Of a stretch of DNA of 64,000 bases, positions 41,813 through 64,000 are shown piece by piece. The notes under the pieces are model-generated. The model did no database searches. It had not been told where the DNA came from and saw only the letters and a list, made by a program, of their open reading frames with translations. How positions within the stretch are numbered: position 1 is the stretch's first letter; each line of letters starts with the position of its first letter. Origin of the DNA: Pelecanus crispus (taxonomy: Eukaryota; Chordata; Aves; Pelecaniformes; Pelecanidae); assembly GCF_030463565.1 (NCBI RefSeq), contig NC_134656.1, positions 2,609,001 to 2,673,000 of the forward strand, in the 5' to 3' direction. A program made the position numbers and the translations under genes.

Positions 41813-44800
41813 CCCAAAAGGTGTGGAGCTCTGTGTGTGCGTCTGTCATTGAGAGGGGCTGGTTTTGATGGGCTTCCTGTAGTCCCACTTAGAGCAGATG
41901 GTGGGGACGGGCACAGGCAGGGCTGGGATGGAAATTTGGAGGAAGGAGGAGTGCTTGGCACCCATATTCAGGCTGTCACCCAGTGCCCAGCCCTTCCCCA
42001 GCTCTTGCCCCTCGACTGATGTAGGTGTCTGGTCTGATTGTGCCAGCCTAAAGCAGGGGCTGCTCTTACAGCAGCCTGGGTTTTGATATTGTCCTTAACC
42101 TGCTCAACCTTCCAATATCAACTATCAGGGCCTTTATTATAATTTTTTCCATGCAAAATAAGCTTAAGTTAACCCTCTAAAGTTATGCCATTTAAAGAGA
42201 GAAAATACCATACCTCATGCCTCCTTGAAGGGCTGGCAGCATCGCTTTTATTCTTTGGAATACCCCATCATTTTGGGAGAATCGGCCAAGGCTGCCTTCT
42301 CTCTACACACTTCTTTGCCTCACACACAGCGGATCCTCCAGCCCTTTCCAAACAACATGACAGGAATGTTTCTCCCCAGCTGAGGCCATGTGCTGGAGCC
42401 CAGATGTGACTCAGGACTCCCAAGAAGTCCCAAAATTCATGGTCTTCACCCAGCATGGTGTCTTGGCTCCCATTGCAAACTTGCAGCCCGGGGCAAGGTC
42501 TGCGCCTCTCCCCACTCGTCCCAGTGTCACCTGTCCCAATTCAAAGGCTTGTGTTTGCCAAGTGTTTAGGACTGACCAAAACGCAGTCAGCTGAGAGCTT
42601 TGAGGGGAAAGGGGTGCGAGCACCGAGCGTGGGCAGGAGCGGGAGGTGGTACAGCAGGGCAGGGAGGTGGAGAGAGGAGGTGTGAGGGTGCTTCTGGGGA
42701 CATTTCCAAGGGACATTTCCTCGGTGAAGGTGGGGTGAGCGGCGTGCTGGGGCATCCTGAGGTTGTCTGTGCTCGTGACTTGGCTTTTAGGAGAAGCCAC
42801 AGCACTGGGAGCGGATGCCATGCACGGGCTCTGTGAAGGACACCATCGTGCGAGGTCCTTCCCAGGAGAGCTCCAGAGGCACAAACATCATTACTGTTTA
42901 TGTTGCAGGAGCCCTTAATGATCCTAATTAACATCTGACGCTCTGCAGTGCTAAGTGCCCCCAGGCAGAGCCTCGAGAAGCTGATGCCAGGCTGAATTAC
43001 AGAGCACTGCGTGAAGCCACTGCCTCCTGCTCCCCAACACCATCCCCGTCCCATGCACCGGTCTGGCAGCAGACAGGCGCGTACCGGCTCACGGAGCCAC
43101 CTTCCCCAAAACTGTGTGCGCAGGCCACCGAGGCTCCTCGTCCCTCTTCGTGCCCCCGACAGCCACCAGCTTCCCCCATAGAAATGGATTTGATGCCCAA
43201 GGTCTTTGCAGCATTTGGGCTCTATGAAGTGCCATGTCCTTGGCATGCCACAAATTGGAAGGGGATCTGGGGATCCCCCCAGGCACAGCATGACTGCGGG
43301 AGAAGGTCGTTTTCCCACTGATAGTTTAATCTCATCTTCCAGCTCCTCTTGCATTTCCCAGCTCCTGAGGCATGTTGTCCTTGAGCTAGAACAGCAGACT
43401 TGTGCCCCTTCCTGGGTATTCCCAAGCAGGGCGGGAGAACGTCATCATGTGCATGTTTTTCCTCAATCCTTAAAAGTAGAGGGAACAGGAACTCCTGTGG
43501 GAACATCCCCTCCATGCTGTGCAGGAACCTCCAGCTCTCTGGCCCCAAGGGAAGCCACTCCCTGGCACAGCAGGAGTGGGGACAACCTTGGGGTGAGGTG
43601 AGGGACAGAGAAGAGCAGGTGCAAAATATGCACCTGGTCCTCTATAGCTAAAAGCCAAAGCAAGTTTAACAAAACCACAGCTACGTTTCCATAGAAATAT
43701 GCCAGGGGAGCTGTGAAAGATGCTTGGGGAGCAATGCACAAGTGGTGTGGTAATTAACGGTGTAGCTGCAGAAAAGGGAAAATATAAACCCCAGAGGATT
43801 TAACTCAAACCTGCTCGTGGCTCACAGCAGGTCCAAATTTTCAGCCTCATTTCTGTGTGGTTGGTACCCCAGGTAATCTGCAGGATCAGAAAGAAGAGGC
43901 AGGCCCTCAAGTGAGATGTCTGCAGCTGCAGCATCCCTGGCTTTGGGAGGTTTGGGTCAGGCTTTGTAGAGACACAGAATTAACAGAAATATTCTAATGT
44001 AGACCCACTTCAAAGCACGAGGTTCAAAAAACAAAATCAAGTATGCTGAATTTCTGGGGATCTCAAATCAAAATCAAATGAAGCCATGACCTGCCTCCAC
44101 CCAAACCTCGGGTCTGAAGACTCATTGTGGATCTGGGTTTTGGGATTGGATCAATGACCCACCATGTGCAAATCATTGCCACAGGGCTTGCAGGCACACT
44201 GGGGATGAGGCTTCGTTTGGGGCAGGTGACCCACTTTGGGGTTCTACCAAAATTGTAAGCAACCCAACATCACCCTGAACCGGGCCACAGATGGCTTTCA
44301 GCACACCTTGCAGTGAACTCAAGTTGATTCGACAGCCATCAACACCGTGAGAAAGCAGGAGGGTGTTGCGTGACCCATGGCAGGTGATATGTAGGGCTGG
44401 GCTGGTGAGATGCATTTTAAAACACTGACTTCTCCTCCGATTCCTCCCCATCATGGCCAGGTGTGCTGGGACCTCACAACTGGGAACTCGGAGGCAATTT
44501 TTCCTAGCAAATTTTTTGGGTTTGGAGGTGTTTTTCATCACTGCCCTCCCTGCAGAAGCGGCAGCAGATGATTCCCCTCCATAGCAGCCTCAGCGATGCC
44601 ATCTCGTGGAAAAAGGGATGAAGTCCTTCTGGATTTGCTGCCAAGGAGAGGAAATCCAGCCCCATGTCCCACCTCTGCAAAGCCTGGTCCTGGCAGGCAG
44701 CGCGTCCATAGCGAAGCGAAGGGTACAGTCTTGGGAGCTGCAAAGTGCTTATTGTTGTTTCTTTGGAGACCAGAGTTTGCAAATGTGATTATATTACCTG

Positions 44801-47800
44801 AAATTTAAAGCTCGTGGGGGGAAAATTACTAGAGGTTGCAGGAAAGTCAAAGAGCATCAGGGCTGGCTTGCTCTTGAACAGCAGATCAGCTCTTCAGGAG
44901 GGTGTTTAAGGAACCAATGGATCTGGAAGAAGAGGGAAGGAGAGGGAGGTGCAGGGGACAGCTGGATGTGGACCAGCACCCGGTTTCCAGAAGGGACATC
45001 CTCTCCAAGATGCAAGCACACCCTGTGCACAGCATTGCACCGATGCCTTGTTGGGGTTTCCTGATGGGGAATGGAAGACCCCCCGCACAGGACCATCCTC
45101 CAAGGTGTGAGCAGATGCCTCTGCGCAGCCCCAGCCTGGTGCTGGCTGCTCTCGTGGCACCCACTGGAGAAGGAGGAATGCGTAACTTCTCCTTTCCCAC
45201 CTCCACCCCATGGGCCTCGTGTCTGTCTGTGTGCTGTTAATAATTTAAAGTTTCCTTAATCCACTGAGCTGATTGGCCGACTCAGCAGGCACTTTGGGCT
45301 GTTCTAAAAAATTTATAAGGCTTTTGCAAGACTGCAAGTAGAATCCATGCTGCAGATGCTGAGCTGGGTGAATTTGAGTCACCCACTGCCCTTCCATGCT
45401 TGGAGGCAAGTTAAAGCATCAGCTGCAACCCCTCGTCTGCCTGGGAACGTCCCAGCAGAAACCCAGCGCAGGCAGCACATCCCCAGGCAGGCTGCCGGTC
45501 TCCGGCATGCCGGTGCGGAGCATTAGGTGGCAGCTTGGACATGCAACAAAGCCTCTCCGGTTAAGGCAGTGCCTTTCCCATTGCTCCCTTCATCTGTCAC
45601 CAGTCTCCCAGTATGTTTTGCTGAACCTTAACCCCACGTGAGCAGTGCGGTGCTGCCTGTCTCATGTTGACACAACAGTCATGATGACATCTGGAGCATT
45701 GCAATAGCGTTTGAAAACACACCTCACTAGCGGGGAAGACCAAGCAGACATCTCCTGACCTTCCATCCCATTCCTGCTCCCTTAGAAGCTGATGCCACCA
45801 ACTGCCAGGGAGACCAAAGTGCACTGCCAGGCCCCTGAACACCAGCATCACCAGGGAACGTCACCCAAGTGGGTCCTGCCATCGCCTGCTGGTGACCAAG
45901 GTGCTGAACCATCTACGGTAGAGGAGGGAATGATGCAGATGCAGCATAAAGTCCATGACTACGTGACCTCGGAAAGTGGGTTCGTCACTGACCAACATCT
46001 TTGCCTGGGAGCTGCCTGCCTTCTCCTTGGCAGCTTTGCAGCACGTTTCACCTTGCAAAGCTGAGCTGCCAGTGGGTAGCTCTCCACCTGGCATGGACAT
46101 AGACCGTCACTGCTCTGCTCCCCAGCCCATGTTGCCGAGCTCAGTCTCTTTCCCAGAGCAGATCTGCATGGTGTGGAGCACCCAGGTCTGAGCAGATGGG
46201 GTTGGGGGTCCCACGCCAGCCTGGGCAGTGCCTGGCCCAGCGGGGCTATGGAGAGCCGCAGGCGGGAGCTTTGTTCTCCCTGGGCTTTTCATCCTTGGGA
46301 CTGGCTTTCTGTACGGCAAGTTGGTGACATAAAACCCTCGGAGTAAACCTCCTTGGGAAACAGATGATGGGCCAGATCAGAAGGGGGTGAAAAAGGCTGA
46401 TTAGGGCAGAGAAGAACCTCCCACGCTTGGGTGGGTGTCATCTCTCCATCCTGCTTCCACCGTGCCCCCTTCACAAAGTGCTTTGGCCACCATTGGCCAA
46501 ATCCTGCCCCGGAGAGGTACAAATTCAGGGAGGAGGGTAGCAAGCCAGGCCGTCCCCTAGAATTTTGTACCATGTCAAGGACAAAACATGGGAGGGTTCT
46601 ATTCATTTCCTTCAACCACCTCCCTCTGCATCTCCCTATTTGAGATCCACATTTTTGGTGTGTTTGCAGCTGGGGAAGCGCAAAGCAGCAGCTCTGGCCA
46701 GGGCGATGCACCGTGCCCCATCCTCCTCTTGGCCTGTGCCTTCACCTCTCCCCGTGCAAAGATATTGCTGATCTGAAGGAGAAACCTGAGCTGTAACACA
46801 GCCCGGGACCAAGCTCTGGATCAGACACCCCCTCCTGCCCATCTGCCTCTGAGCGCTCTGGTATCATTTAGCCACAGCTCGGATGTTTTACATAGAGATA
46901 CTGCAGCATCTTCAAATAATTCGCTCTGTTCACAAACACTCCTTCCATGTGTCAGGCAGCCTGCAAATTTAGGATGGCCTGGTTTTGCCTAGTCTAAATG
47001 ATTTCTAATCGCCCCTTGTCTGGCACTGTTTTCATGCCTTATATCTGCTAAATAATTTTTGCATTCCCAGCCAGGCTCAGCGAGTGCCTGCCCATTGAGC
47101 ACTTAGGAGTGATGAGTCTGGAAGCAGCCAGCCTTTGGGATGGGGCTGCAAGAAGGGGAAAGAGGGGAGGATGATCCCCAGATATCATCTCTGTGGGGAG
47201 CTGATGGGGGTGACAGCAGTTACTTAGGGGAGGCTGCAGGTTTCGGAGCCTGTGTTTTGGTGTGGGGTGGGAGTACGGGGGGCTCGTTGCCTGCGCCAGC
47301 CCCTGCCACGGCTCACACATCCACGTGATGGGAAGATCCTCCCCGATGTGCACAATCTCCAAGGACACAGCGTGGACTTCTCCTCCGGCACCGACCTGAA
47401 GGACCGTGGTGATGAGCGAGGAGAGCCCGTGCCAGGCGGGAGGCGGCTGTGATTAATGGAGCTGCACCGGCGTCTTGGATGCTCTGAGTGGTTCCCATTA
47501 GAGCAATTGCTGGGAGGGAAGCATGCAGCAGCGGGTCAATATGCTTTGGTGCCTCAGGACATCTCCAGCCACAGATCTCCATGGGGACCACGGGAAATGT
47601 GCAGGAGAGGGGGACAGGGAGGGGTGGCTGAGGCTGATCACATCTTCAGATGGAGGTGAAGTCTCTCTTGCAGGGTGGCCTGGGTAGCTGAGCCATTGCC
47701 AGCTTGCTGTCAGGCTATAAACACAGCTCATTTTTAAAACCACTCTCCCCTGCTCTGCCTGCTGTCTGCACAGACAGGCAAGTACACGGAGATGCTGAAT

Positions 47801-50800
47801 GAGACATTTTTCAGGCACAGCCAGAGCATCCGGATGCCCAGAGGACAGGAACATCCTTTGGACCAGTATGCAGAAGACAAAGTTGCAAGAAGAAAACAGG
47901 AGCTGCATGAAAATAAGGCTGGAAGTGAGGAAATGTCATCCTGCAGACACAGCATCGGCTTTGTCCAGGGGAACCTGCCCCTTGGTCTCGCTCCTGCCTG
48001 CCTTGTCAAATACTCGGGCACTGAGATGTTTAGCAGAGGCTTGCTGCCTCGCCGGCGCTCCCCACGTGGGATCCAAACGGAGCCCACAAAGAAGCAGTTT
48101 CATGAGCAGCAGAACCAGGGGGTCCAGTTTCCCATGGATTTGTGTTTTGAAAAGTCACGGGTGGGTTCTCTGATGTCCAGTACAGCTGTGTGCATGCATC
48201 ACCATCTCCCTCAGTGGTGAGAATTCAGGGTTTCTCTCCTCTCTCTGTTCACATATTTTCACTTGTAGCAATCTGAAATGCCCCCCCCCCCCAATGAACT
48301 AAGATTAAAATTGCCTATAAGCTCTGCAGTTATTAAAGGAGGGAAGAGAGAGGCAGATGCACATACACCAGCTTTCCTCAGGAAGTCAGGTTAAAGATAA
48401 ATAAATCATAAACCCTTCTCCTTTCATGTTCTCTTGATTTCCCAGGTGTCTGGGCTGAAAGACTGAAGTAGGCCTGCAGCAAAAGCTCACTGTGCAGAGA
48501 AACTATGGATTTAGTTACTTCAAGAGTTTTTCTTTGCATACCACACACTACGCTGTGACAGAGGCAGGAACACGGAGACGGCCAGGTGTGCCTGGCAGGT
48601 TGCCAACAGAATACTTGCAGGTTTTAACCTGAAACGTGGATCAAAAGCAACCCGCTTAATTAAAACCAAAAACTAATCTTCCCTCTTTCACATTTTTGAA
48701 AAGAAAAAAAAAAAAGTTACATGAAAAAATTGGAAAGCAGATTTTTACATTTGGAAGGTTTGGGTTTTTTTTTTTTTTTTTAATTTATTTCAGCAATGAA
48801 AAGACAAAATAATTAGCTTTAAAGCTTTTCAGTATTTCAGTGATTGAGTTTGGTTGTCTTGCTTGCCAAACCTGGATATTTTGACATTTCAGCAAAGAAA
48901 AAAGTTGAAAAAAAGAGTATACAGCAGGAAAGAAAATAAACTCTTCCTCCATGCAGGTTTGAAGCTGTTATATCTTTAAAGCCACAGGTGCCATCACTCC
49001 CCATGTTGCCCCACCCCTGCTTGCAGGGATGCTCCCAGCCTGTGCATTGCACCCCGTTTCCCCACTCTGCCAGGACAGGCTCATCTCCTCTGAAGACCCC
49101 CTGTGATCCAGCACAGCTCCCCAAGTCCTGCAGCACCCCAACAGAGCAGGGATCCCCTACCCACCCCTCCTGCACCAACATCTCCTGCCCCACTCCCCAG
49201 CAGCCTAGTGAGGTGGGGTGGAGCCCAGCTCCAGAAGGTCCCTCCCCTCTAACCCAGGACACCTGGGACCATTTGCAGCCTATTTATTTCAGTTGGCTCC
49301 ACGTTGGCTCCACCATTTCATCCCCTTACAGCAGAATAAAGTACAGCAGCCTGGTGCATGCTCCTGCGCTGTTCACCTCTCAGATAAGATAGACATATCA
49401 GAATTGTTAGCTGTTTCAGGATGGGCTTTTTCTTTCTGTTGACAACCTCTAGCCCTAAATATTCATGCAGGTTTCAATTCAGTGTTGAAGTTGGTAGGAG
49501 GCAGGTGCCTGAATGGGAACAAAGCACCCAATGGGCTCTGTGGGACTGGGTCCCAGCCAGGATGCAGTTATGGTGCTGGGAGCAGAGTCAGTCCTGAGCT
49601 GGACCCTGAGACCTGGCAAGGCTGGAAGAGCTCCCACGCAAAACCAGGTTAGTTTTATTGCTATAAAGCCGTATGTTGTGAAGAGCAAAGCGCTGTTTTG
49701 GAGTAACTGGAAGGGGGCTGCTGATGGGAAGTCTTCTAAGTCAACCCACGTTTCTGAGGGATCACCCCCAAGGAGGTCCTGGAGCAGCCTTGTCTTGGGG
49801 AATGAGGTCTGAGAGCACAGAGGTGACAGCTGTGTGGCTTTGGTCTTCACGGGTGCAGGAGGAGACAGAAAATCAAGGAGGTCGGGAGGAAGAACAATGT
49901 GAGCGCTGGGAGGTGTGAGGAATGACTAAGAGAGCTAAATTTACAGAGTCTGGGAAAAGGGAGGCTTGGGGGCAACATGGTCACAGGCTAAAAATACCTT
50001 CAAGGTACCAATATAAATGAAGAAAGGGAATTGTGCATGGTCTCAAAGGAGGCTAGGGCAAGAGCCAGAGCTGGGCTAATGGAGGAAGCATGTAGAGTAG
50101 AGATGGGGAAGGAGACCTCATCGGTGGGGAAATTCCCTGGGGAAGGGGCTGTGGGGGGCTGAGCTGGGCAGAAGCAGAGTGGTCGCAAGGTGCCAGGGGA
50201 AATGGGGCAAGCACTGGTCCCTGTGTGACCAATGGGCTTATTTTCATGTTTGTGGATGCTCTGAGTGTAAGCCAGGTTAATTCAACAGAATTCACCCTAA
50301 CTTTGCTGTTCCCCATTGCTTCTCCTTCCACGTGCCCAGTCAAGTAGCTGTTCCTCCCAGTGACTAATTTTCTTCAGTCAGGCCTCCACAGCACAAATGA
50401 ATATTTTGACCTTAGTAATTCTAATCACTCTTCGAAAGGAGAAGCACAAACTTTCTAGCTAGGGAGTGTGTATGTCTCCATTCTGGGTTAATTCAGGGGA
50501 ACTTGGGGAGATTTCTGTTCATGCAGTCAGACACTGCCAGCTGCAGCTCAAGCTGATCTCATACGACATGTTTTGTCCTGGGTTTTGCTGGAGCAGCCTC
50601 CAATGAGGTAGGTGCTGTCTAAGAACAGGACAGAAAGATGGATGGTGGCACAGAAATTTTGCATCCAGTAAATATGTAATATAAAATAAGTGGCTCTGTC
50701 AGCACGAGGATGAAGGAAGCCTGGCTTCTTATCAATGTGTTGGTTGCAAATTCCGATTGAAGCATTTTAGTGGCTGGGAGGAGTGATCTCATGGACACCT

Positions 50801-53800
50801 TCTCTGGTGTCTAATAAAGATGAGATTGCACTTCAGGATCCCCTTTGGAGGGGGAAAGAGGAGGCATTAGGGAGCCTCTGCCTCTCTCTAGGGTTCCAGT
50901 TTTCATGAAAATTGACACAAACTTAATTAGCATTGAGGCTAATGACTGTCAGATTTGATTGAAACTGGACAACCATCTGGTGGGTCTTCATTTTAGGCAG
51001 GTAAAAAAAAAAAATTATAAAAGGAAAAAAAAAATCAGTGTTGATACTGTGTTTGAGTGCCAAGAAAGGCCTTTGCTCTTTCCCCTGTGCCCAATTTGAA
51101 ACCCTCTTGCTCTCAAGGTGGTCCTCCTGCACCAGTGTCTTCATCTCTGCTTTCGGTTGCCACAGCCCCAGGGGCTGGAGTGACCACCCCCTCTGGCAGC
51201 AGCAGGCCCCGCGTTGCCCACAGCAGAAGCCTTAGGCCAAGTCATGGGTAGTTCCAGGAAAGAGATTTTCAGATCGGTGAGACAGCGCTACCACACCCGC
51301 TTTTAACCCCGTGACCTTAGCAACTCCAGATTTATAATGTGTTTTTAGCCTCTTCCTCTATCCTGTAAAGAGGGCATGGGTCTTCAATCTAATTTAAGCT
51401 TATTCAGCCAATTTCTGTTTTTCACCAAAGCCCCATTTTCTGATGGTTCAAATGGCAGTGGTGGTAAGCAGACTCCCTTCAGTTTGTTTTAACATGTGCT
51501 CATACAAACACTGCCTTCACCACCCTACAAGTTCTCTGCAGCTGTGCCTAAATCTTCCCATCCCAAATGATGAAGCCTTTGCTAAGCAGTGCCTTATGTT
51601 CTAGCCAGAAGTACATATCCCTTTGTCACGCTCATCCTTCTCCTTTGGAAATCTTCAGATTTCTCCATTTATGCACAAGAATTTCTTTTGGACAGCATCT
51701 TCCCCTGTGGGCTCGAACCTGAACACTGGAGAAGCATCACCTCTTCCAGGTTGAGTTCCTTTATGAACCAACCTCTCTCATGGGGCAGGGCTCCTCGTTT
51801 CAGAACCAAAAATGTTTTGGCATGTGTTGGAAAGGGTCCCTGTTAGCCAAGCAGTGAAGACACCTGTTTAACCAATAAATGTGGGTTGCTGGGGACTGTT
51901 TGCTGCTCAGAGAAGAGGATGAGGTGGTGAGACACATGGGGTAGCTGAACCAGAGGAGAGAGATGGGTGGACACTGGGTGCAGAAAGACCGAGCTGTTCA
52001 CGCCTTTGCTCCGGACAGGTTAGTGTTGCTCAGATGGTGTAGCCTCCCATACAAGGGGAGATAAAGCAGTCTGCTTTAGGTTTTGAAAATAGCTCTGAAA
52101 GCAAGCTGTGAGTAACAAAACCCAGGCTATGGGTAGGACAGTTCACGCAAACCACTAGCTGGGCGGGCATGGAGAAAGGGCTCTGGTTCAGTGTTTCAAA
52201 CAGAAAAATATCCCTGGAGTCATTCTACATATCTCACACCAGTAATTTCTTACTACGTCTCAAAATTGCTAAGGGACAGAGCATGGACTTTCTGTATCTT
52301 AACACAGCTTGATAGATTTCATCTTACCTTCAGGGTCTAAGCTATCTGCCGCAGTATTCATGTTTTAAAGCCATCGGTAGTGTTGAAAGCAAAGAACTGA
52401 CTCAGTAATTCTGTTTGTGGAGACATAATGTCCTTGGATCAGATAAAAGCACCTTCCCAGTACTGCTTTTATATACCTCATTAATTCACACAGTGTTAGT
52501 GGCTCTGTCTTTTCTTCCGCCCCCCAGCAGAAGTAGGAACGCAACCGACTTCATCTTCGAAATTACCTGCTGCAGATGTCCATGGCAGGACATCACAGCT
52601 GGGTTAGTGTTTAGATTCCAGTTGCTCCCGAGAGACCGCTGATCCTCTCAGGGTTGCAACTTGCCAGGCATTGTGCAAAACTGATCAAGGGAGAGCTCCT
52701 GGGAGCTGGTGGGCTGGTGTGCCAGGGAGGAAAGCGGGAAGCCATGTGCTCGGGGGTCTCAGCACGATTTGGTGGAGGGACCCCAGACCTGCTCTCCTGC
52801 CACCCGAGGCAAAGCTCCCCAAGCAGCCATGCTGCTTCTGAACACTCAACTACAGCTTGCAGTGCCAACCCATGAAATATTATCTGTAGAGAAGGAGTTA
52901 GAGATGCCCTAAGAGCCCAAAGTGAAGAGAGGGAAGGGACAAGGCTAAAGTGGGTCTTCATCCACAATTTCAGGCCTTTTCCACCTCCCAGGGACTTCTC
53001 TGTTTATACAAGGAGACCATTCTTGGTGCCACTTGCTTGTCTTTGTGGTTTTACCTCCCTCCCAAGCGAAGCAATGAGCCCTGACAGCCACTACAACCAT
53101 GCTGTGTCTTTCCTCAGCCCATCCATGGCTTGGGAAGGATGCAATCTCATCCCCTCCCTTGGCCCGCTCCTGTTTTTTGATGGTCTTGGAGATACACAAT
53201 ACCCAAAGCTGTGCTGCAGCGTGACACGGCAAATGACCAACTAATAAGGGAAAGAGGAGCGTGAGGAATTTAGATTCTCCTTTAGGGCTCACAGACTATT
53301 AGTAATCTTGAATTTGTTAATTGAAAATTGCTTCCTCTGTTTGTTGTCGGTCTTTTTGTGGTGGGGGATATTTCCTGCTTTTGGACTGCGTCGCTGGATC
53401 TATAATAATGCACTTTGTACATTAGTGCCAGGCACATTTGTAATTGGCTACCCTATTAAAGAACACTAATGATCTTACAAGTGTTCACAAATAATGAATA
53501 GAATGGCCCCTCGCTGAATTGAGTAATTTATTCACTGACATACTTGCAGATCTGTTTTTCCATTATTTAACCCAGCTTTAGTTTTCTGCCTGCCTTGCAG
53601 AGATGACTTCTCTTTTAGCCATGTGCTGGAGAGAATATGGGTCACAGGAAACCTACTGTTCATAAAAATGTAGGGCTGCTCCACACTGGCTTTTCTTTTA
53701 ACATACATGGTAGGATTTGGAGAGTAAGCAGCAGCAGCTTTAGTCTCAATGCTCCTCTTGTCCATTAGTTGTGGTTGGGATTCTCCTGAGGCATAAGAAG

Positions 53801-54824
53801 ACCAAAAAGCCAGGACTTGGGAAATGCACTCTGGAAGCTAATGTTGATTTCCTCATTTCAGTATGAATTTCAGGAAAAGCATGTCAACAATACAGAGCGG
53901 CAGGATTGGTTTTCCAACTGCTGCCCCTTGCAAGAGAGGGGACTGAAACACAGCCCTGCGTGGTTCCTGCACACCAGGAAACTTTGGGCAGCCTTTTTGC
54001 TTCTTCCTGGAGAACCACATTGTGGCAAAGCACTTTGCATTGAAAGAAGCAGCCTATCTGAGCTTGCGATTTTATTTACATATAAAAAGCCTTGTCCTAA
54101 AGTGTTGTTTACATACTATGAGCATGCAGAAGTGTGCAGTTCACAGATCGTCCACAACTTGCTGGGTTGTAAGGGATAGAAAATTTACTGCGTAGCAGTT
54201 GATGGTCCTGGGCTTGATTTTGTTTGGTTGCAGGTCTTCCCATCGCACTACAATGACCCTTTTCCATGGAGGATAACTGTGTGGGACAGGTACCTCTGTC
54301 TTCTCTCAAGCTTCTGCAGCCTACATGTCTTCTCCTGAGTCTTGTGAAGGTGTCTTGGGAGGAAATATTCCCTGGGGCAGAAGCCAGCCATGGTTTATGG
54401 TGGAAAATGGCAATGCTGGACCATAACCAACAGGGTGTGTTAAAGAGCTGAGTTGGGTCAGCACATCTGGAGATGGCCTTCCTATGCTGGGAGCTTGGCC
54501 TCTGTGCAGCTTGGCGACCACATTATGGTGGAGTTTCAGTGCGTGAAGTCAGCTGAATTTGGGCTTCCAATTCTTAAGAGGGCAGGTTGGACCTCGGGGA
54601 AGACTGCGTGCAGGGAATGGCTTTGCGCAAGGGGATTTGGGTGAGGTTAAGCAGGTCTGGTGGCTGAGTTGGCGTGTGGAGATGGGGCATGGGCTTGGGT
54701 CCTTCCTGTGAACCTGTGGCACCTCTGCACCCACTGCCGGTGGGACCATGACAGAGCCACCGGGATGGGTGTCGCAGCCCTTCTCCTGGGGCCTTTGCAG
54801 AAGGAGCCCACTCGTGGTGATTGG
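41813..54824. other. EEF1A2-KCNQ2 intergenic spacer
   Basis: About 13 kb without a recognised gene on either strand. Seen in it are a C-run at 48281-48292, T- and A-runs near 48700-48785, an A-rich patch at 51003-51036, an old CR1-like fragment at about 49925-50130 and an AT-rich conserved-looking patch at about 53280-53530. The longest balanced frame (47792-48220, 142 codons) has no recognised domain and no supporting signals. Confidence 0.5.
49925..50130 (+). mobile_element. Ancient CR1-like LINE fragment
   Basis: Phrases in order ('gactaagagagctaaattta', 'aacatggtcacaggc', 'aaatacctt', 'aatataaatgaag', 'gggctaatggagg') resemble a reading of old amniote CR1 elements in the segment upstream of the 3' UTR. 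Divergence is high, so it would predate the two avian-type CR1 tails at the start of the window. Confidence 0.45.
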
Positions 54825-55089
54825 GGGGGGGCGGGATGCCAGGCCTGCTTTTGGGAGGGGATGCTGGACCCTGGTTTGAGGGCAGGGGAAAGGTGTCAGA
54901 GCATGATTTTAGAGGAGGATGCCGGAGCCTTCATTTGGGGGGATGATGCCATGAGCCTGATTTTTTTTTTTTTTTTGGGGTGGGGGAGAGGCCAGAGCCT
55001 GCTTGCTTTTTTTTTTTTTTTTCTTTTGGGTGGAAGGCGGCACACCCGGATTTTTCAGGGTGGGGGATTGCCAGAGCCTGCTGGTGCAG

Positions 55090-55100
<11 letters not shown>
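54825..55100 (+). repeat. Degenerate G/T-rich minisatellite upstream of KCNQ2
   Basis: About eight imperfect units of the type 'gatgccagagcctgctttt' plus a G-run, 25-50 bp each. Two of them have expanded internal T-runs (54961-54976 and 55009-55022). The array ends right at the KCNQ2 CpG island. Confidence 0.6.

Positions 55101-64000
<8,900 letters not shown>

Noticed and set aside
47792-48220. 142-codon frame of balanced composition on the plus strand
   Set aside because: It carries no recognised domain, and no promoter, poly(A) signal or convincing splice partners were seen. Kept only as a curiosity.

Overview
This is an ordinary vertebrate nuclear window, almost certainly from a bird. The introns are compact, the GC-rich stretches look like a microchromosome, and the interspersed repeats I can recognise are CR1 LINE 3' tails plus a few MIR-like relics. 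No prokaryotic, plasmid or phage-like material is present, and I saw no retroviral or LTR element I could support. The gene content is the block known from human 20q13.33 (avian chromosome 20 equivalent), read in the opposite direction: SRMS, PPDPF, EEF1A2, KCNQ2.

Layout. 1-2366 is 5' flank with two CR1 fragments and a promoter-proximal region holding an ISRE-like site and a short uORF. 2367-9806 (+) is the full SRMS coding sequence in eight exons (491 aa by my splicing), with a poly(A) signal at 10200. 10.2-14.87 kb is intergenic. Synteny recalled from mammals would place PTK6 here, but no kinase exon is visible. 15117-16639 (-) is the PPDPF coding sequence in four exons (113 aa), with a non-coding first exon in a CpG island near 17.9-18.05 kb. 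18.2-27.0 kb is a gene-free spacer between the divergent PPDPF and EEF1A2 promoters. A long polypyrimidine tract (27.0-27.54 kb) abuts the EEF1A2 CpG-island promoter. 29192-41538 (+) is EEF1A2 in seven coding exons (463 aa), with a 5' non-coding exon ending at 27694 and a poly(A) signal at 41739. 41.8-54.8 kb is gene-free spacer. A degenerate G-rich minisatellite (54.83-55.10 kb) sits just upstream of KCNQ2 exon 1 (55262-55557, +), and the rest of the window is KCNQ2 intron 1.

The genes do not form a pathway. SRMS is a non-receptor tyrosine kinase of epithelia, PPDPF is a small differentiation factor, EEF1A2 is the neuron and muscle translation elongation factor, and KCNQ2 is a neuronal M-channel subunit. 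They are neighbours by ancient synteny. I found no evidence for an undescribed biological system. The items most worth a second look are the apparent lack of PTK6, a tandem (4-nt) splice donor in the SRMS kinase domain whose second site would create an immediate stop, the ISRE-like motif plus uORF upstream of SRMS, and the two unusual low-complexity tracts next to the EEF1A2 and KCNQ2 promoters. Exon boundaries come from reading splice signals and reading frame against family sequences recalled from memory. No alignment or search was run.
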